DNA of 64,000 nt from DASUPK01 sp963728875 (lineage in GTDB: Bacteria; Actinomycetota; Thermoleophilia; Solirubrobacterales; 70-9), in NCBI GenBank assembly GCA_963728875.1, contig CAVSLJ010000003.1, positions 62,001 through 126,000 of the forward strand. The letters are read 5' to 3'. This document shows positions 8,741-16,828 of the stretch, piece after piece. The stretch's first letter is position 1, and each line of letters starts with the position of its first letter. A program made the position numbers and the translations under genes. The notes under the pieces are model-generated. The model was not told where the DNA came from. It worked only from the letters and a program-made list of their open reading frames with translations, and did not search any database.

Positions 8741-8837
8741 GCGGCCACCAGGCCGCTCCACTTCGGAGCGGAGGGCGAAGCCCGGAGCGACTTATGTGGG
8801 GCGGCCGCCTGTGGCCGCGAGCTGATGGCGAAGCCGG
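8738..8837 (+). repeat. 100-bp structured dispersed repeat, copy A
   Basis: This segment is 95 of 100 bases identical to 27014-27113. It begins at the TAA of the RTX gene and ends 1 bp before the pckG stop, so it fills the gap between convergent genes. It contains perfect hairpins: GCGGCC-ACCA-GGCCGC (8741-8756), CGCTCC-ACTTC-GGAGCG (8754-8770), GGGC-GAA-GCCC (8773-8783) and GCGGCC-N6-GGCCGC (8801-8818). The first two overlap and exclude each other. All five differences between copies lie outside the stem arms. Confidence 0.85.
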
Positions 8838-8838
8838 C

Positions 8839-10650
8839 TTATCCCAGCCGCTCCTTGACCGCCTCGAGCTGAGCCTTGATCTCGTCGGGCAGATCGTCGC
8901 CGAACCGGGCCAGGTGCTCCTCGACCTGGGGCATCTGCGCCCTCAGGGCGTCGTCGTCGACGCTGAGCAGCTGCTGCAGGGCCTCGTCGGAGATGTCCAA
9001 TCCGTCTGTGTTGAGCTCGCCGGGCGCGGGCAGCAACCCGATTGCCGAGTCCACCGTCTCGCTCTCGTCGTCGCAGCGGCGGAAGACCCACTCGAGCACG
9101 CGGCTGTTCTCGCCGAATCCGGGCCACAGGAACTTCCCGTCGTCGTCCTTGCGGAACCAGTTGACGTGGAAGACCCGCGGCATCTTCGCGCCCTCGCGGC
9201 GGCCGAGCTTCAGCCAGTGGCCGAAGTAGTCGGCCATGTTGTAGCCGCAGAAGGGCAGCATCGCCATCGGGTCGAAGCGCAGCTTCCCGACCTCTCCGGC
9301 CGCGGCCGCAGTGGTCTCCGAGGACATCACCGCACCGGTGAAGACACCGTGCTCCCAGTCGCGGCTCTCGAAGACGAGCGGAACGACCGTCGAGCGCCTG
9401 CCTCCGAACAGGAAGGCGTCGATCGGCACACCGGCCGGATCCTCCCACTCCTCAGCGATCGACGGGCACTGCGACGCAGGGGTCGTGAACCGCGCATTGG
9501 GATGCGCCGCGGGCTGATCGGAGTCCGGGGTCCACTCGTTGCCGTGCCAGTCGATGACGTGGTCGGGCGGCTGCCCCGTCATGCCCTCCCACCAGATGTC
9601 GCCATCGTCGGTGAGGGCGCAGTTGGTGAAGATCGAGCTGCGCTCGATCGTCGCCATCGCGTTGGGATTCGTCTTGTAGCTCGTATTGGGAGAGACCCCG
9701 AAGAAGCCCGCCTCGGGGTTGACGGCTCGCAGGCGGCCATCGTCGTCGAACTTCATCCAGGCGATGTCGTCGCCGACAGTCTCGACCGTCCAGTCGGGGA
9801 GCGTCGGGATCAGCATCGCCAGGTTGGTCTTTCCGCAAGCCGAGGGGAATGCCCCGCTCACGTACTTGACCTTGCCCTCGGGCGAGGTGAGCTTGAGGAT
9901 CAGCATGTGCTCGGCAAGCCAGCCCTCGTCGCGGGCCATCGCTGAGGCGATTCGCAGCGCGAAGCACTTCTTCCCGAGCAGCGCGTTCCCGCCGTACCCC
10001 GAGCCGAACGACCAGATCTCTCGGGTCTCGGGGTAGTGGACGATGTACTTGTTGTCCGCGTTGCAGGGCCACGGCACATCCTCCTGGCCGTCGGCGAGCG
10101 GAGCGCCGAGCGAATGCACGCAGGGGACGAACTCGCCGTTCTCGGCCAGAACCTCCAGGGCGGGCGTGCCCATCCGGGTCATGATCCGCATCGAAACCGC
10201 GACGTAGGGCGAGTCGGTCAGCTGCACGCCGATGTGAGCGATCGGTGAGCCGAGCGGACCCATCGAGAACGGGACCACGTAGAGGGTGCGGCCCTGCATT
10301 GAGCCCTTGAACAGCTTGCCGAGAGCCTCACGCATCTCGGCCGGATCCCGCCAGTTGTTCGTCGGACCCGCGTCGTGCTCGTCCTCGGAGCAGATGAACG
10401 TCCGGTCCTCCACCCGGGCAACGTCGTCGGGGTCGGAGCGGGCCAGGTAGGAGTTCGGGCGCTTCGCGTCGGAGAGCTTCTCGAAGGTGCCCGCATCGAC
10501 CATCTGCTGGCAGAGGCGGTCGTACTCCTCGGCAGAGCCGTCGCACCAATGAATCGAGTCCGGCTGGGTCAGCTCGGCGATCTCGTTGACCCAGGAAACG
10601 AGCTTGGCGTTCTTGGTGGGCGCCTCTGTCGCAGCGATTGCGTCACTCAC
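8839..10650 (-). CDS. pckG: Phosphoenolpyruvate carboxykinase (GTP)
   Basis: At 603 residues this has the size of GTP-dependent PEPCK. Key motifs are present: the kinase P-loop FPSACGKTNLAML, VGDDIAWM (metal binding), the reactive-cysteine loop PSACGK, an R-N-S type substrate site (KRPNSYLARS) and FGGRRSTVVPLV. It converts oxaloacetate to PEP and CO2 in the cytosol, the first committed step of gluconeogenesis. The start is a GTG with AAGGAG about 12 nt upstream. It is convergent with the RTX gene, with a structured repeat between. Known family role; no unusual substitutions seen. Confidence 0.97.
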   Translation of the reverse strand: MSDAIAATEAPTKNAKLVSWVNEIAELTQPDSIHWCDGSAEEYDRLCQQMVDAGTFEKLSDAKRPNSYLARSDPDDVARVEDRTFICSEDEHDAGPTNNWRDPAEMREALGKLFKGSMQGRTLYVVPFSMGPLGSPIAHIGVQLTDSPYVAVSMRIMTRMGTPALEVLAENGEFVPCVHSLGAPLADGQEDVPWPCNADNKYIVHYPETREIWSFGSGYGGNALLGKKCFALRIASAMARDEGWLAEHMLILKLTSPEGKVKYVSGAFPSACGKTNLAMLIPTLPDWTVETVGDDIAWMKFDDDGRLRAVNPEAGFFGVSPNTSYKTNPNAMATIERSSIFTNCALTDDGDIWWEGMTGQPPDHVIDWHGNEWTPDSDQPAAHPNARFTTPASQCPSIAEEWEDPAGVPIDAFLFGGRRSTVVPLVFESRDWEHGVFTGAVMSSETTAAAAGEVGKLRFDPMAMLPFCGYNMADYFGHWLKLGRREGAKMPRVFHVNWFRKDDDGKFLWPGFGENSRVLEWVFRRCDDESETVDSAIGLLPAPGELNTDGLDISDEALQQLLSVDDDALRAQMPQVEEHLARFGDDLPDEIKAQLEAVKERLG

Positions 10651-10798
10651 GGGATGCGTTCAACTCCTTGGTCGATGGACAATTCCCCCTCCCTGCGAGG
10701 CGCGAGATGTTTTCACACCGAACGGCGCCACCGTGCGGTTGCGATGGAAGGGACGCCGGGGAATCGTAGGGGTTCTGTGCCCGGCGGGTGAGGCAAGC

Positions 10799-11543
10799 CT
10801 AACCGGGTCGCGGAATCACCATCACCGGGCAGGGGGCCCCCCGGATCACGCGCGAGGAGACACTGCCGATCAGCAGGCGCATCACGGGCCCGAATCCACG
10901 CGAACCGAGGACCAGGAGATCCACCCCGGTCTCGGCCACCTCGAGCAGCTTGTGGACCGGATTGCCCTTCTCGAGCAGGGGCAGGGCGCGCAGCTCCGGG
11001 GAGCTCAGCGACGGCGTCGCGCAGGCGACTCTGGAAGTCGGGTCCGCTCTCGGGCCCGGCCTGGGCAGCCGCAGCAGCCCCCATCGGGGGAATCGGGGTC
11101 ATCACACCGACCACCTTCATCGACGCCCCGAACTTCCCCGCCAGCACCGCGGCCTCGTCGAGGGCCGCCTGCGACTCCGCCATCCCGTCGTACCCGACCG
11201 CGAGCACTCGAAGCCGGTCCTGGGAGTGATCTTCCTTCGCGTATCCCTTCGGAGCGATAATCAGCCGGCAGCGGGCGCCCTGGAGCAGGTGCTCCGCGAC
11301 GCTGCCCGGCGCAACCGAGCCGAACGCGGCGTGGTGGGTCGAGCCGAGAACGACGAGATCGGCCTCGCCCTTCTCGGCGAGGGCCCCAAGTGCGTCTGCG
11401 GGTGATCCCTTCTCGACCTGGACGACGTTGAGCTCACCGCCGTCCCTGGCGACGACTCGCTCGGCGAGCACGAGCGCATCCTTGCCGCGCTCGTTTTCCT
11501 CGTAGCCGGCCACCACCTTCGGGTAGAGAGGTCGTTCCACCAT
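10799..11543 (-). pseudogene. Tandem universal stress protein gene with a single-base frameshift
   Basis: Read from ATG at 11543, the first USP domain (VVLGSTHHAAFGSVAPGS, ATP-loop type G-x2-G-x9-G) and most of the second are intact up to the sequence V-A-E-L-P. After a run of four G on the plus strand (10998-11001) the homology continues in another frame: ELRALPLLEKGNPVHKLLEV, then LLVLGSRGFG and GSVSSRVIRGAPCPVMVIP, to a TAG at 10799. Removing one base of that run gives an uninterrupted protein of about 247 residues with two USP domains. Without correction the frame runs on to about 10713 as unrelated sequence. This may be a real mutation or a sequencing error in the short homopolymer. Confidence 0.85.
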
Positions 11544-11565
11544 CGTGCCCTGAGCGTAGAAGCAG

Positions 11566-11994
11566 CTAGATCGAACCGAAGTCGATGTTTTGCGCGTCGC
11601 GCCCCATCGCCCTGGCCTCGTCGATCGGCACGACCTCCCGCCCGAAGGGCAGCAGCGACACCATCACGAGCTTCAGGTTGGCCAGCGCCAGCGGTATTCC
11701 GATGATCGTGATCGCGAGGGTGACCGAGGTGACCAGGTGTGCGATCGCCAGCCAGATGCCGGCGAGCGGGATCCAGATGATGTTGCCGATCAGCGACGGC
11801 GCCCCGGCGTCGGGCCGTTTGACGAGCGTGCGACCGAACGGCCAGATCGTGAAGGAGGCGATCTTGAACGCCTGCAGGCCGAACGGGATCGTGACGATCA
11901 GGACGCACATGATGATCCCGGCGAGGCACCAGAGGATCGTCGCCCAGAAGCCGGCGAAGACCAGCCAGATGATGTTGAGCAGAACCCTCAGCAC
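11566..11994 (-). CDS. YccF domain membrane protein
   Basis: The 142-residue protein has two copies of the YccF pattern: N-I-I-W-L-V-F-A-G near the N-terminus and N-I-I-W-I-P-L-A-G near residue 70, each followed by a hydrophobic hairpin ending in I-P-F-G-L or I-P-L-A-L. Four membrane segments are expected in the inner membrane. YccF proteins are inner-membrane proteins of unknown function. It lies between the broken USP gene and an ArsR gene on the same strand, but with gaps of about 20 and 60 bp, so an operon is possible and not certain. Confidence 0.9.
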   Translation of the reverse strand: MLRVLLNIIWLVFAGFWATILWCLAGIIMCVLIVTIPFGLQAFKIASFTIWPFGRTLVKRPDAGAPSLIGNIIWIPLAGIWLAIAHLVTSVTLAITIIGIPLALANLKLVMVSLLPFGREVVPIDEARAMGRDAQNIDFGSI

Positions 11995-12054
11995 GCTGTC
12001 GATATTCGTGGGCGCGGTTCGTCGTCCGGGTAGATGACGAACTCCACGATCACT

Positions 12055-12366
12055 CTATGCCGGGACGGGCTTCGCGCTGAGCACGGCGTCGAGCAGCCCG
12101 GGGAAGCGGGCGTCCAGGTCCTGGCGCCGAAGCTCGGTCATCTTGGTCGTGCCCTTCCGCTCCTGGCGGATCACCCCGGCCTCCCTGAGAGTCCGGAAGT
12201 GATGGGTCATCGTCGACTTGCTGATGTCGAACCCGAAGGTGCCGCAGGGCCGCGGTCCGTCGTCCGCGGCGAGGCGCCGGACGATCTCGAGCCGGTGCGG
12301 GTCGCTGAGAGCGTGCATCACGGCCGCCAGCTCGATCTCGTTCCTATCTGGGTGGTGGAGCTCCAT
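12055..12366 (-). CDS. ArsR-family winged-helix regulator
   Basis: I chose the ATG at 12366 (MELHHPDRNEIELAAV, 103 residues) over the one 30 bp upstream because the longer form would run through one of the operator sites. The HTH is plain: VMHALSDPHRLEIVRRLA, the recognition helix ISKSTMTHHFRTLREAGVI, and the wing RKGTTKMTELRRQDLDARFP. There is no CxC metal site, so it does not look like a classic metal sensor. It is divergent from a small protein gene and an MFS exporter; two near-identical 18-bp operators lie between. The likely role is repression of the exporter, relieved by an unknown ligand. Confidence 0.88.
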   Translation of the reverse strand: MELHHPDRNEIELAAVMHALSDPHRLEIVRRLAADDGPRPCGTFGFDISKSTMTHHFRTLREAGVIRQERKGTTKMTELRRQDLDARFPGLLDAVLSAKPVPA

Positions 12367-12383
12367 ACCGGTGAGTCTAGCTT

Positions 12384-12401
12384 GTACGACGTTCATCGAA
12401 C
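12384..12401. promoter_or_regulatory. ArsR operator site 1 (imperfect)
   Basis: GTACGACG-TT-CATCGAAC is the same 18-bp inverted-repeat form as the site at 12409, with two bases changed in the arms and one in the spacer. It overlaps the region expected for the ArsR promoter. The two sites start 25 bp apart. Confidence 0.7.
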
Positions 12402-12408
12402 TTCTTTG

Positions 12409-12426
12409 GTACGATGCTCATCGTAC
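12409..12426. promoter_or_regulatory. ArsR operator site 2 (perfect)
   Basis: GTACGATG-CT-CATCGTAC is a perfect inverted repeat with 8-bp arms and a 2-bp spacer. It lies 28 bp upstream of the 45-residue small protein gene, where a bound repressor would block transcription. Confidence 0.75.
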
Positions 12427-12453
12427 TATCGAAACGGCGCGGAGGCAAGTCAG

Positions 12454-12591
12454 ATGTCCGACACACAGAGCACCGAAGCAGCGGCCGCCGCCCCCGAGCA
12501 CGAGCATGAGGGCGACGTCCGCCGGCTGACCCCCACGAGGCGTGCGGCGGCGATCGAAGCGGCGTACATTCTGGAGGCGGTTCGCAAGTGA
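12454..12591 (+). CDS. Small 45-residue protein coupled to the MFS exporter
   Basis: The ATG is preceded by GGAGG at a 9-nt spacing, and the TGA stop overlaps the GTG start of the MFS gene (GTGA), so translation is probably coupled. The peptide is acidic and Ala-rich at first (MSDTQSTEAAAAAPEHEHEG), then basic and helical (VRRLTPTRRAAAIEAAYILE). It has no membrane segment and no family I recognise. It could be a leader that sets exporter translation or a small partner of the transporter. Its good ribosome site and operator-controlled position argue that it is translated. Confidence 0.65.
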   Translation: MSDTQSTEAAAAAPEHEHEGDVRRLTPTRRAAAIEAAYILEAVRK

Positions 12592-14063
12592 ACCCCGTTA
12601 CCGCAGCGAGGGGCATAGTGAGGCGTAACTCGAACGCACTCCTGCTGGTCGTCTGTCTGGGCCAGTTCATGGTGATCCTGGACGTCTCGATCGTGAACGT
12701 GGCGCTGCCGTCGATCAAGGACTCGCTCGACTTCTCGACCAACGGACTGCAGTGGGTTCTCAACGCTTACACGCTGACCTACGCGGGCTTCCTCCTGCTC
12801 GGGGGGCGCGCATCCGACCTCTTCGGCCGCCGCCGGATGTTCTTCGGCGGCACCCTCCTCTTCTCCGCCGCCTCGCTTCTCTGCGCGATCGCGCCCACCT
12901 CTGAGGCCCTGATCGCCGCTCGCTCCGTGCAGGGCATCGGTGCCGCCCTGCTCTCCCCCGCCACCCTGGCGATCATCACCACGTCCTTCGACGAGGGGCC
13001 GCCGAGAAACCGCGCCCTCGGAGCCTGGGGAGCCGTCGGCGCCGTCGGCGCCACCGCCGGCGTCCTGCTCGGCGGGGTCCTCACCGAAGCCTTCAGCTGG
13101 CCGGCGATCTTCCTGATCAACGTGCCGATCGGCCTGGGCATAGTCCTCTTCAGCGCCCGCCTCGTGCCGGAGGGCCGCAGCGAGGCCGAGAACCGCCACT
13201 TCGACCTCTCCGGCGCCCTGCTGGTCACCCTCGGGATGACTGCGCTCACCTACGGGATCGTCACGACCGATCGCCTCGGCTGGGGCGCATTGGGGGTACT
13301 CGGCCCGGTGGCCGCCGGCGCCGCCCTTCTGGTCGCCTTCGCCCTCTACGAGAACCACCTCGATCGCGTTCCCAGCAAGGTCGCCCTGATGCCGCTCGGC
13401 ATCTTCAAGCTCCGCACGCTCCGAGCGGCGAACATCGTGATCTTCCTGCTGTATGCCGCCATCTTCGGCTTCTGGTTCTTCCAGTCGCTCTACATGCAGG
13501 GCACGCTCCACTACAGCGCGCTGACGACCGGCCTGGCCTTCGTACCCATGACGGCGGCCGTCGGAACCGGCGCCACCCTGGCTCCGCGGATCGCGAAGCG
13601 CATCACCCCCCGGTTGACGCTCGCGGCCGGAATGCTGCTCGCCGCCGTGGGCGAGTTCCTGCTCACCAGCGTTCACCCCGGCGGGACCTACGCGGCGAAC
13701 GTGCTTCCCGGCGGCGTGCTCGGCGCGTTCGGCCTCGGTCTCGCGCTCGTCCCGGCGACCATCGTCGCGGTCCAGGGCGTCGACAGAGCCGTGAGCGGGC
13801 TGGCCTCCGGGGTCCTCAACACCTCGCGCTTCGTCGGCGCAGCCCTCGGCCTGGCCGTGCTCAGCACCATCGCCGCAAACCACACCCGCGACGAGGTCGC
13901 CTCCGGCGCCTCCGCCGCCAGGGCGCTCACCGACGGCTTCCAGCTCCAGTTCGAGATCGGCGCGATCTTCTGCCTGGTCGGCGCGATCGCCGCGCTGGTC
14001 ATGCTGCGTCCGCAGCGGGAACGCCAGCCCGCTGCGGACATTGCCGGCGCCGAGAGCGCCTAG
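12588..14063 (+). CDS. MFS drug exporter, DHA2 (EmrB/QacA) family
   Basis: The 491-residue protein shows 14-segment DHA2 features: motif A as LGGRASDLFGRRRMF, the family's D1 motif LDVSIVNVALPSI in the first segment, W-V-L-N-A-Y-T-L in the second, and motif C-like GAVGATAGVLLGGVLTEAFSWPAIFLINVPIG. These proton-driven antiporters extrude lipophilic drugs. Control by the divergent ArsR protein through the two operators is likely. The start is the GTG overlapping the 45-residue gene. Its 3' end abuts the convergent gene at 14064 with no space. Confidence 0.92.
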   Translation: MNPVTAARGIVRRNSNALLLVVCLGQFMVILDVSIVNVALPSIKDSLDFSTNGLQWVLNAYTLTYAGFLLLGGRASDLFGRRRMFFGGTLLFSAASLLCAIAPTSEALIAARSVQGIGAALLSPATLAIITTSFDEGPPRNRALGAWGAVGAVGATAGVLLGGVLTEAFSWPAIFLINVPIGLGIVLFSARLVPEGRSEAENRHFDLSGALLVTLGMTALTYGIVTTDRLGWGALGVLGPVAAGAALLVAFALYENHLDRVPSKVALMPLGIFKLRTLRAANIVIFLLYAAIFGFWFFQSLYMQGTLHYSALTTGLAFVPMTAAVGTGATLAPRIAKRITPRLTLAAGMLLAAVGEFLLTSVHPGGTYAANVLPGGVLGAFGLGLALVPATIVAVQGVDRAVSGLASGVLNTSRFVGAALGLAVLSTIAANHTRDEVASGASAARALTDGFQLQFEIGAIFCLVGAIAALVMLRPQRERQPAADIAGAESA

Positions 14064-14594
14064 CTACCTACGCTTCTTGCACTTCTTCTTGGCCGCCGAG
14101 GCGACCGAGCGATGATGGTTCCTCTTGCACTTCCTCTTCCTCTTCCGCGCCTTCTGGCCGGAGGCGGAGGGTGGCGCGGACCCGCCACCGCTCAGCTGCA
14201 CCGTCGGTCCTCCGGTCCCGGTGCTGAGCAGGCCCGTGATCTTGCCAACCGCGTTGGGCACGAAGCTGACGTCAACGACGCAGCTCTGCGGGATCCCGAG
14301 AACAGCCAGCAGGCTGGTCGGGCAGTTGCCCGTCTGCGTAAAGCCCGTCGTCGCGCCGATCACCGGCGAAAAGGTGTCAGGCAGGATCGACGTGATGCAG
14401 TTGAGCGACGTGCAGGTCTCGGTCAGCGTGACCGGGACGGGCAGGCTCTGAGTGCCCACCGGCAGCGTGCCGAAGTCGACGTTGGGCGGATTCGCCGTGG
14501 GCGGAATCGGGTCAGCGGACGAGCTCGCGGGAACGACGGCGATCATGGCCGTGGCCATCCCGACCAGCGCGAGCATGCGAATTGAGCGAGGCAT
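14064..14594 (-). CDS. Secreted beta-sandwich protein with Lys/Arg/Cys-rich C-terminal tail
   Basis: The 176-residue protein has a Sec signal peptide ending near SSSADP. The middle (about 35-140) has a pattern like ASH/choice-of-anchor D immunoglobulin-like domains: P-N-V-D-F-G-T-L-P-V-G, CVVDVSFVPNAVGKITGLLS. Four cysteines in this part could form disulfides. The end is a strongly basic module, RKRKCKRNHHRSVASAAKKK then CKKRR, which closely resembles the end of the secreted protein at 30795-31571. The module may bind the cell wall or an anionic polymer. Function of the whole protein is unknown. Confidence 0.78.
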   Translation of the reverse strand: MPRSIRMLALVGMATAMIAVVPASSSADPIPPTANPPNVDFGTLPVGTQSLPVPVTLTETCTSLNCITSILPDTFSPVIGATTGFTQTGNCPTSLLAVLGIPQSCVVDVSFVPNAVGKITGLLSTGTGGPTVQLSGGGSAPPSASGQKARKRKRKCKRNHHRSVASAAKKKCKKRR

Positions 14595-14705
14595 GGGGCT
14601 CCTTCCCCTCCGGTTTGCGACAGCGCGTACGAAATCGGCCGGAAATCGGCGAGCCTCGACCCCACTACTTGGGATTTGCCTGCCCGGTACCCTTCGCCGC
14701 CGCCA

Positions 14706-15914
14706 ATGCGCTTCTACGAGTTCGAGAGCCGCCGCATAGTCGAGCGGGCCGGGATTCCGGTGACCGAATACGGCTTCTGCAAGACCGCCGACGAGGCGAA
14801 GCAGGCCGCCGAGCGGATCGGGGGGCCGACCGTGATCAAGTCGCAGGTGCTCACCGGAGGCCGCATGAAGGCAGGCGGCGTCAAGTTCGCCGACACCCCC
14901 GAGGAGGCCGCCTCACATGCCGCCGAGATCCTCGAGCTCGAGATCAACAGCCACATGCCGGTCGGCGTCCTGGTCGACCCGAAGGCCGAGGTCGAGCAGG
15001 AGTACTACGCGGCGGTGCTCTGGGACGGGCGCGCGAAGCGGCCGATGATGCTCTTCTCGGACATGGGCGGGATCGACATCGAGGAGGTCGCCGATCAGCA
15101 CCCCGACCACGTCGGCCGCGGCCACCTCTCGAACCTCCACCCCGTTCCCGACTTCCGCGCGAAGGAGGTCGTCGCGGCGGCAGGCGGCCTGACCGGCCGC
15201 GAGCTGACCCGCGCCACCCCGGTCCTCGCGCGCCTCGCCCAGCTGCAGCGCGACTACGACATGACGCTCGCCGAGATCAATCCGCTCGCCCGGCTATCCG
15301 ACGGATCCTTCGTCGCCCTCGACGCCCACATGGAGATGGAGGACGAGGCGGTCGGCCGGCACCAGCAGGTGCTGAAGGAGATCGGCGTCGAGCTCGAGGA
15401 GCCGCGCGAGCTCTATGAGCCCTCCGAGTTCGAGCGCAACGTGAAGGCGATCGACGAAGCCGACCATCGCGGGGTGATCCAGGGCAAGGACCACGGCTTC
15501 AGCGGCAACCTCGGCCTGGTGATCGGCGCCGGCGGCGGCTCCCTCACCCTCACCGACGCGGTCCGCAGCCAGGGCGGCAAGCCCGCCAACTACGCCGAGA
15601 TCGGCGGCAACCCCTCCGTCGCCAAGTCCTGCGGCCTCGCCAGGGAGGTCCTGCAGAAGGACGGCGTCGAGAAGATCGCGGTGATGATGTCGATCGTCTC
15701 CAACACCCGGGTCGACATCGTCGCCCGCGGGGTGATCAAGGCCTGCCTCGAGCTCGGCAAGGACCCGGCCGAGACGATCGCCGTCTTTCGCATCCCCGGT
15801 GCATGGGAGGAGGAGGGCTCGAAGATCCTCGGCAAGTACGGGATCGAGTTCAAGGACCGCTCGACCTCCATGTGGGAGGCCGCGGGCGAGGCCGTGGAGA
15901 GGATCCAGGGATGA
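14706..15914 (+). CDS. ATP-grasp CoA ligase beta subunit (succinyl-CoA/malate-CoA ligase-like)
   Basis: The 402-residue protein has the layout of SucC: ATP-grasp at the N-terminus (VIKSQVLTGGRMKAGGVKF; AEINPLARLSDGSFVALDAH) and the CoA-ligase domain at the C-terminus (NLGLVIGAGGGSLTLTDAV, ANYAEIGGNPS). Divergence from standard SucC is clear in the N-terminal part, so the acid used could be succinate, malate or another acid. It makes an acyl-CoA from acid, ATP and CoA together with the next gene product, with which it overlaps by 4 nt. It opens a seven-gene operon. The start is MRFYEFES; an upstream in-frame ATG is less likely. Confidence 0.85.
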   Translation: MRFYEFESRRIVERAGIPVTEYGFCKTADEAKQAAERIGGPTVIKSQVLTGGRMKAGGVKFADTPEEAASHAAEILELEINSHMPVGVLVDPKAEVEQEYYAAVLWDGRAKRPMMLFSDMGGIDIEEVADQHPDHVGRGHLSNLHPVPDFRAKEVVAAAGGLTGRELTRATPVLARLAQLQRDYDMTLAEINPLARLSDGSFVALDAHMEMEDEAVGRHQQVLKEIGVELEEPRELYEPSEFERNVKAIDEADHRGVIQGKDHGFSGNLGLVIGAGGGSLTLTDAVRSQGGKPANYAEIGGNPSVAKSCGLAREVLQKDGVEKIAVMMSIVSNTRVDIVARGVIKACLELGKDPAETIAVFRIPGAWEEEGSKILGKYGIEFKDRSTSMWEAAGEAVERIQG

Positions 15915-16828
15915 GCATCCTGCTGAGCGAGGACTTCACCTTCATCGTCCAGGGCATCACCGGGCGCGAGGCCGTCAACCTGACCAGGGAGTGCCTGGAC
16001 TACGGCTCGAAGGTCGTCGGCGGAGTCACGCCGGGGCGCAAGGGACGTGACGTTCACGGCGTTCCCGTCTTCGACACGGTCGAGCAGGCGGTCGCCGACC
16101 ACGGCTCGCAGATCGACGGCTCGGTCGTCACCGTCCCGCCCGCCTTCACCAAGGACGCCGTCTTCGAGGCCATCGAGAACGGCATCAAGCTGATCGTCGT
16201 CGTCACCGAGCGGATCCCGCGCCGCGACGTCGCCCAGATGGTCGAGCTCGCCAACCTGCGCGGCGCCCGGATCATCGGGCCCAACTGCCTGGGCATCATC
16301 GCCCCCGGCGTCGCGAAGATGGGCGGCATCGGCGGCCCGGCCAAGGACGCCGCCAAGGCGTATGAGCCCGGCTCGATCGGCGTCATGTCCCGCTCCGGGG
16401 GGATGACCACCGAGATCTCCTCCACCCTCACCGCCGCGGGCCTGGGCGTCTCCACCGCCGTCTCGATCGGCGGCGACGCGATCATCGGCTCCACCTATGC
16501 GGAGCTGATGCCCCTCTTCGAGGAGGATGATCAGACGGACGCCATCGTCATCTACACCGAACCGGGCGGGCGCATGGAGGCCGAGCTGGTCGACTGGCGC
16601 GAGGCCAATGACGCGAAGCTCCCGATCATCGCCTTCATGGCCGGCAAGTTCATGGACGACGAGGAGATGCAGGGGATGAGCTTCGGCCACGCCGGGACGA
16701 TCGTGGAGGGTGCCGAGGACTCGGCGACCCAGAAGATCGCCAGGCTCGAGGCGGCCGGGATCCCGGTGGTGGAGCGGATCGACGAGATCCCCGACGCGGT
16801 CAAGGGCAAGCTGGGAGCATCGGTCTAG
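15911..16828 (+). CDS. CoA ligase alpha subunit (succinyl-CoA/malate-CoA ligase-like)
   Basis: The 305-residue protein matches SucD: CoA-binding Rossmann domain (VQGITGREAVNLTRECLDYG, GGVTPGRKG), P-N-C-L-G-I-I-A-P-G, SRSGGMTTEISSTL, SIGGDAIIGSTYAELM, and the phospho-histidine segment GMSFGHAGTIVEG. The usual G-H-A-G-A reads GHAGT. It pairs with the ATP-grasp subunit before it (ATGA overlap). The product is followed with a one-base overlap by a ferredoxin gene, which is an uncommon partner for this enzyme. Substrate not determined. Confidence 0.87.
   Translation: MSILLSEDFTFIVQGITGREAVNLTRECLDYGSKVVGGVTPGRKGRDVHGVPVFDTVEQAVADHGSQIDGSVVTVPPAFTKDAVFEAIENGIKLIVVVTERIPRRDVAQMVELANLRGARIIGPNCLGIIAPGVAKMGGIGGPAKDAAKAYEPGSIGVMSRSGGMTTEISSTLTAAGLGVSTAVSIGGDAIIGSTYAELMPLFEEDDQTDAIVIYTEPGGRMEAELVDWREANDAKLPIIAFMAGKFMDDEEMQGMSFGHAGTIVEGAEDSATQKIARLEAAGIPVVERIDEIPDAVKGKLGASV

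Noticed and set aside
10713..10798. Extension of the USP protein beyond 10799 in the uncorrected frame
   Set aside because: The residues have no USP similarity; the homologous frame ends at the TAG at 10799.
12450..13883. Long Glu/Gly/Asp-rich antisense frame opposite the MFS exporter
   Set aside because: It is the typical complement of a hydrophobic membrane protein gene, with no start signal.
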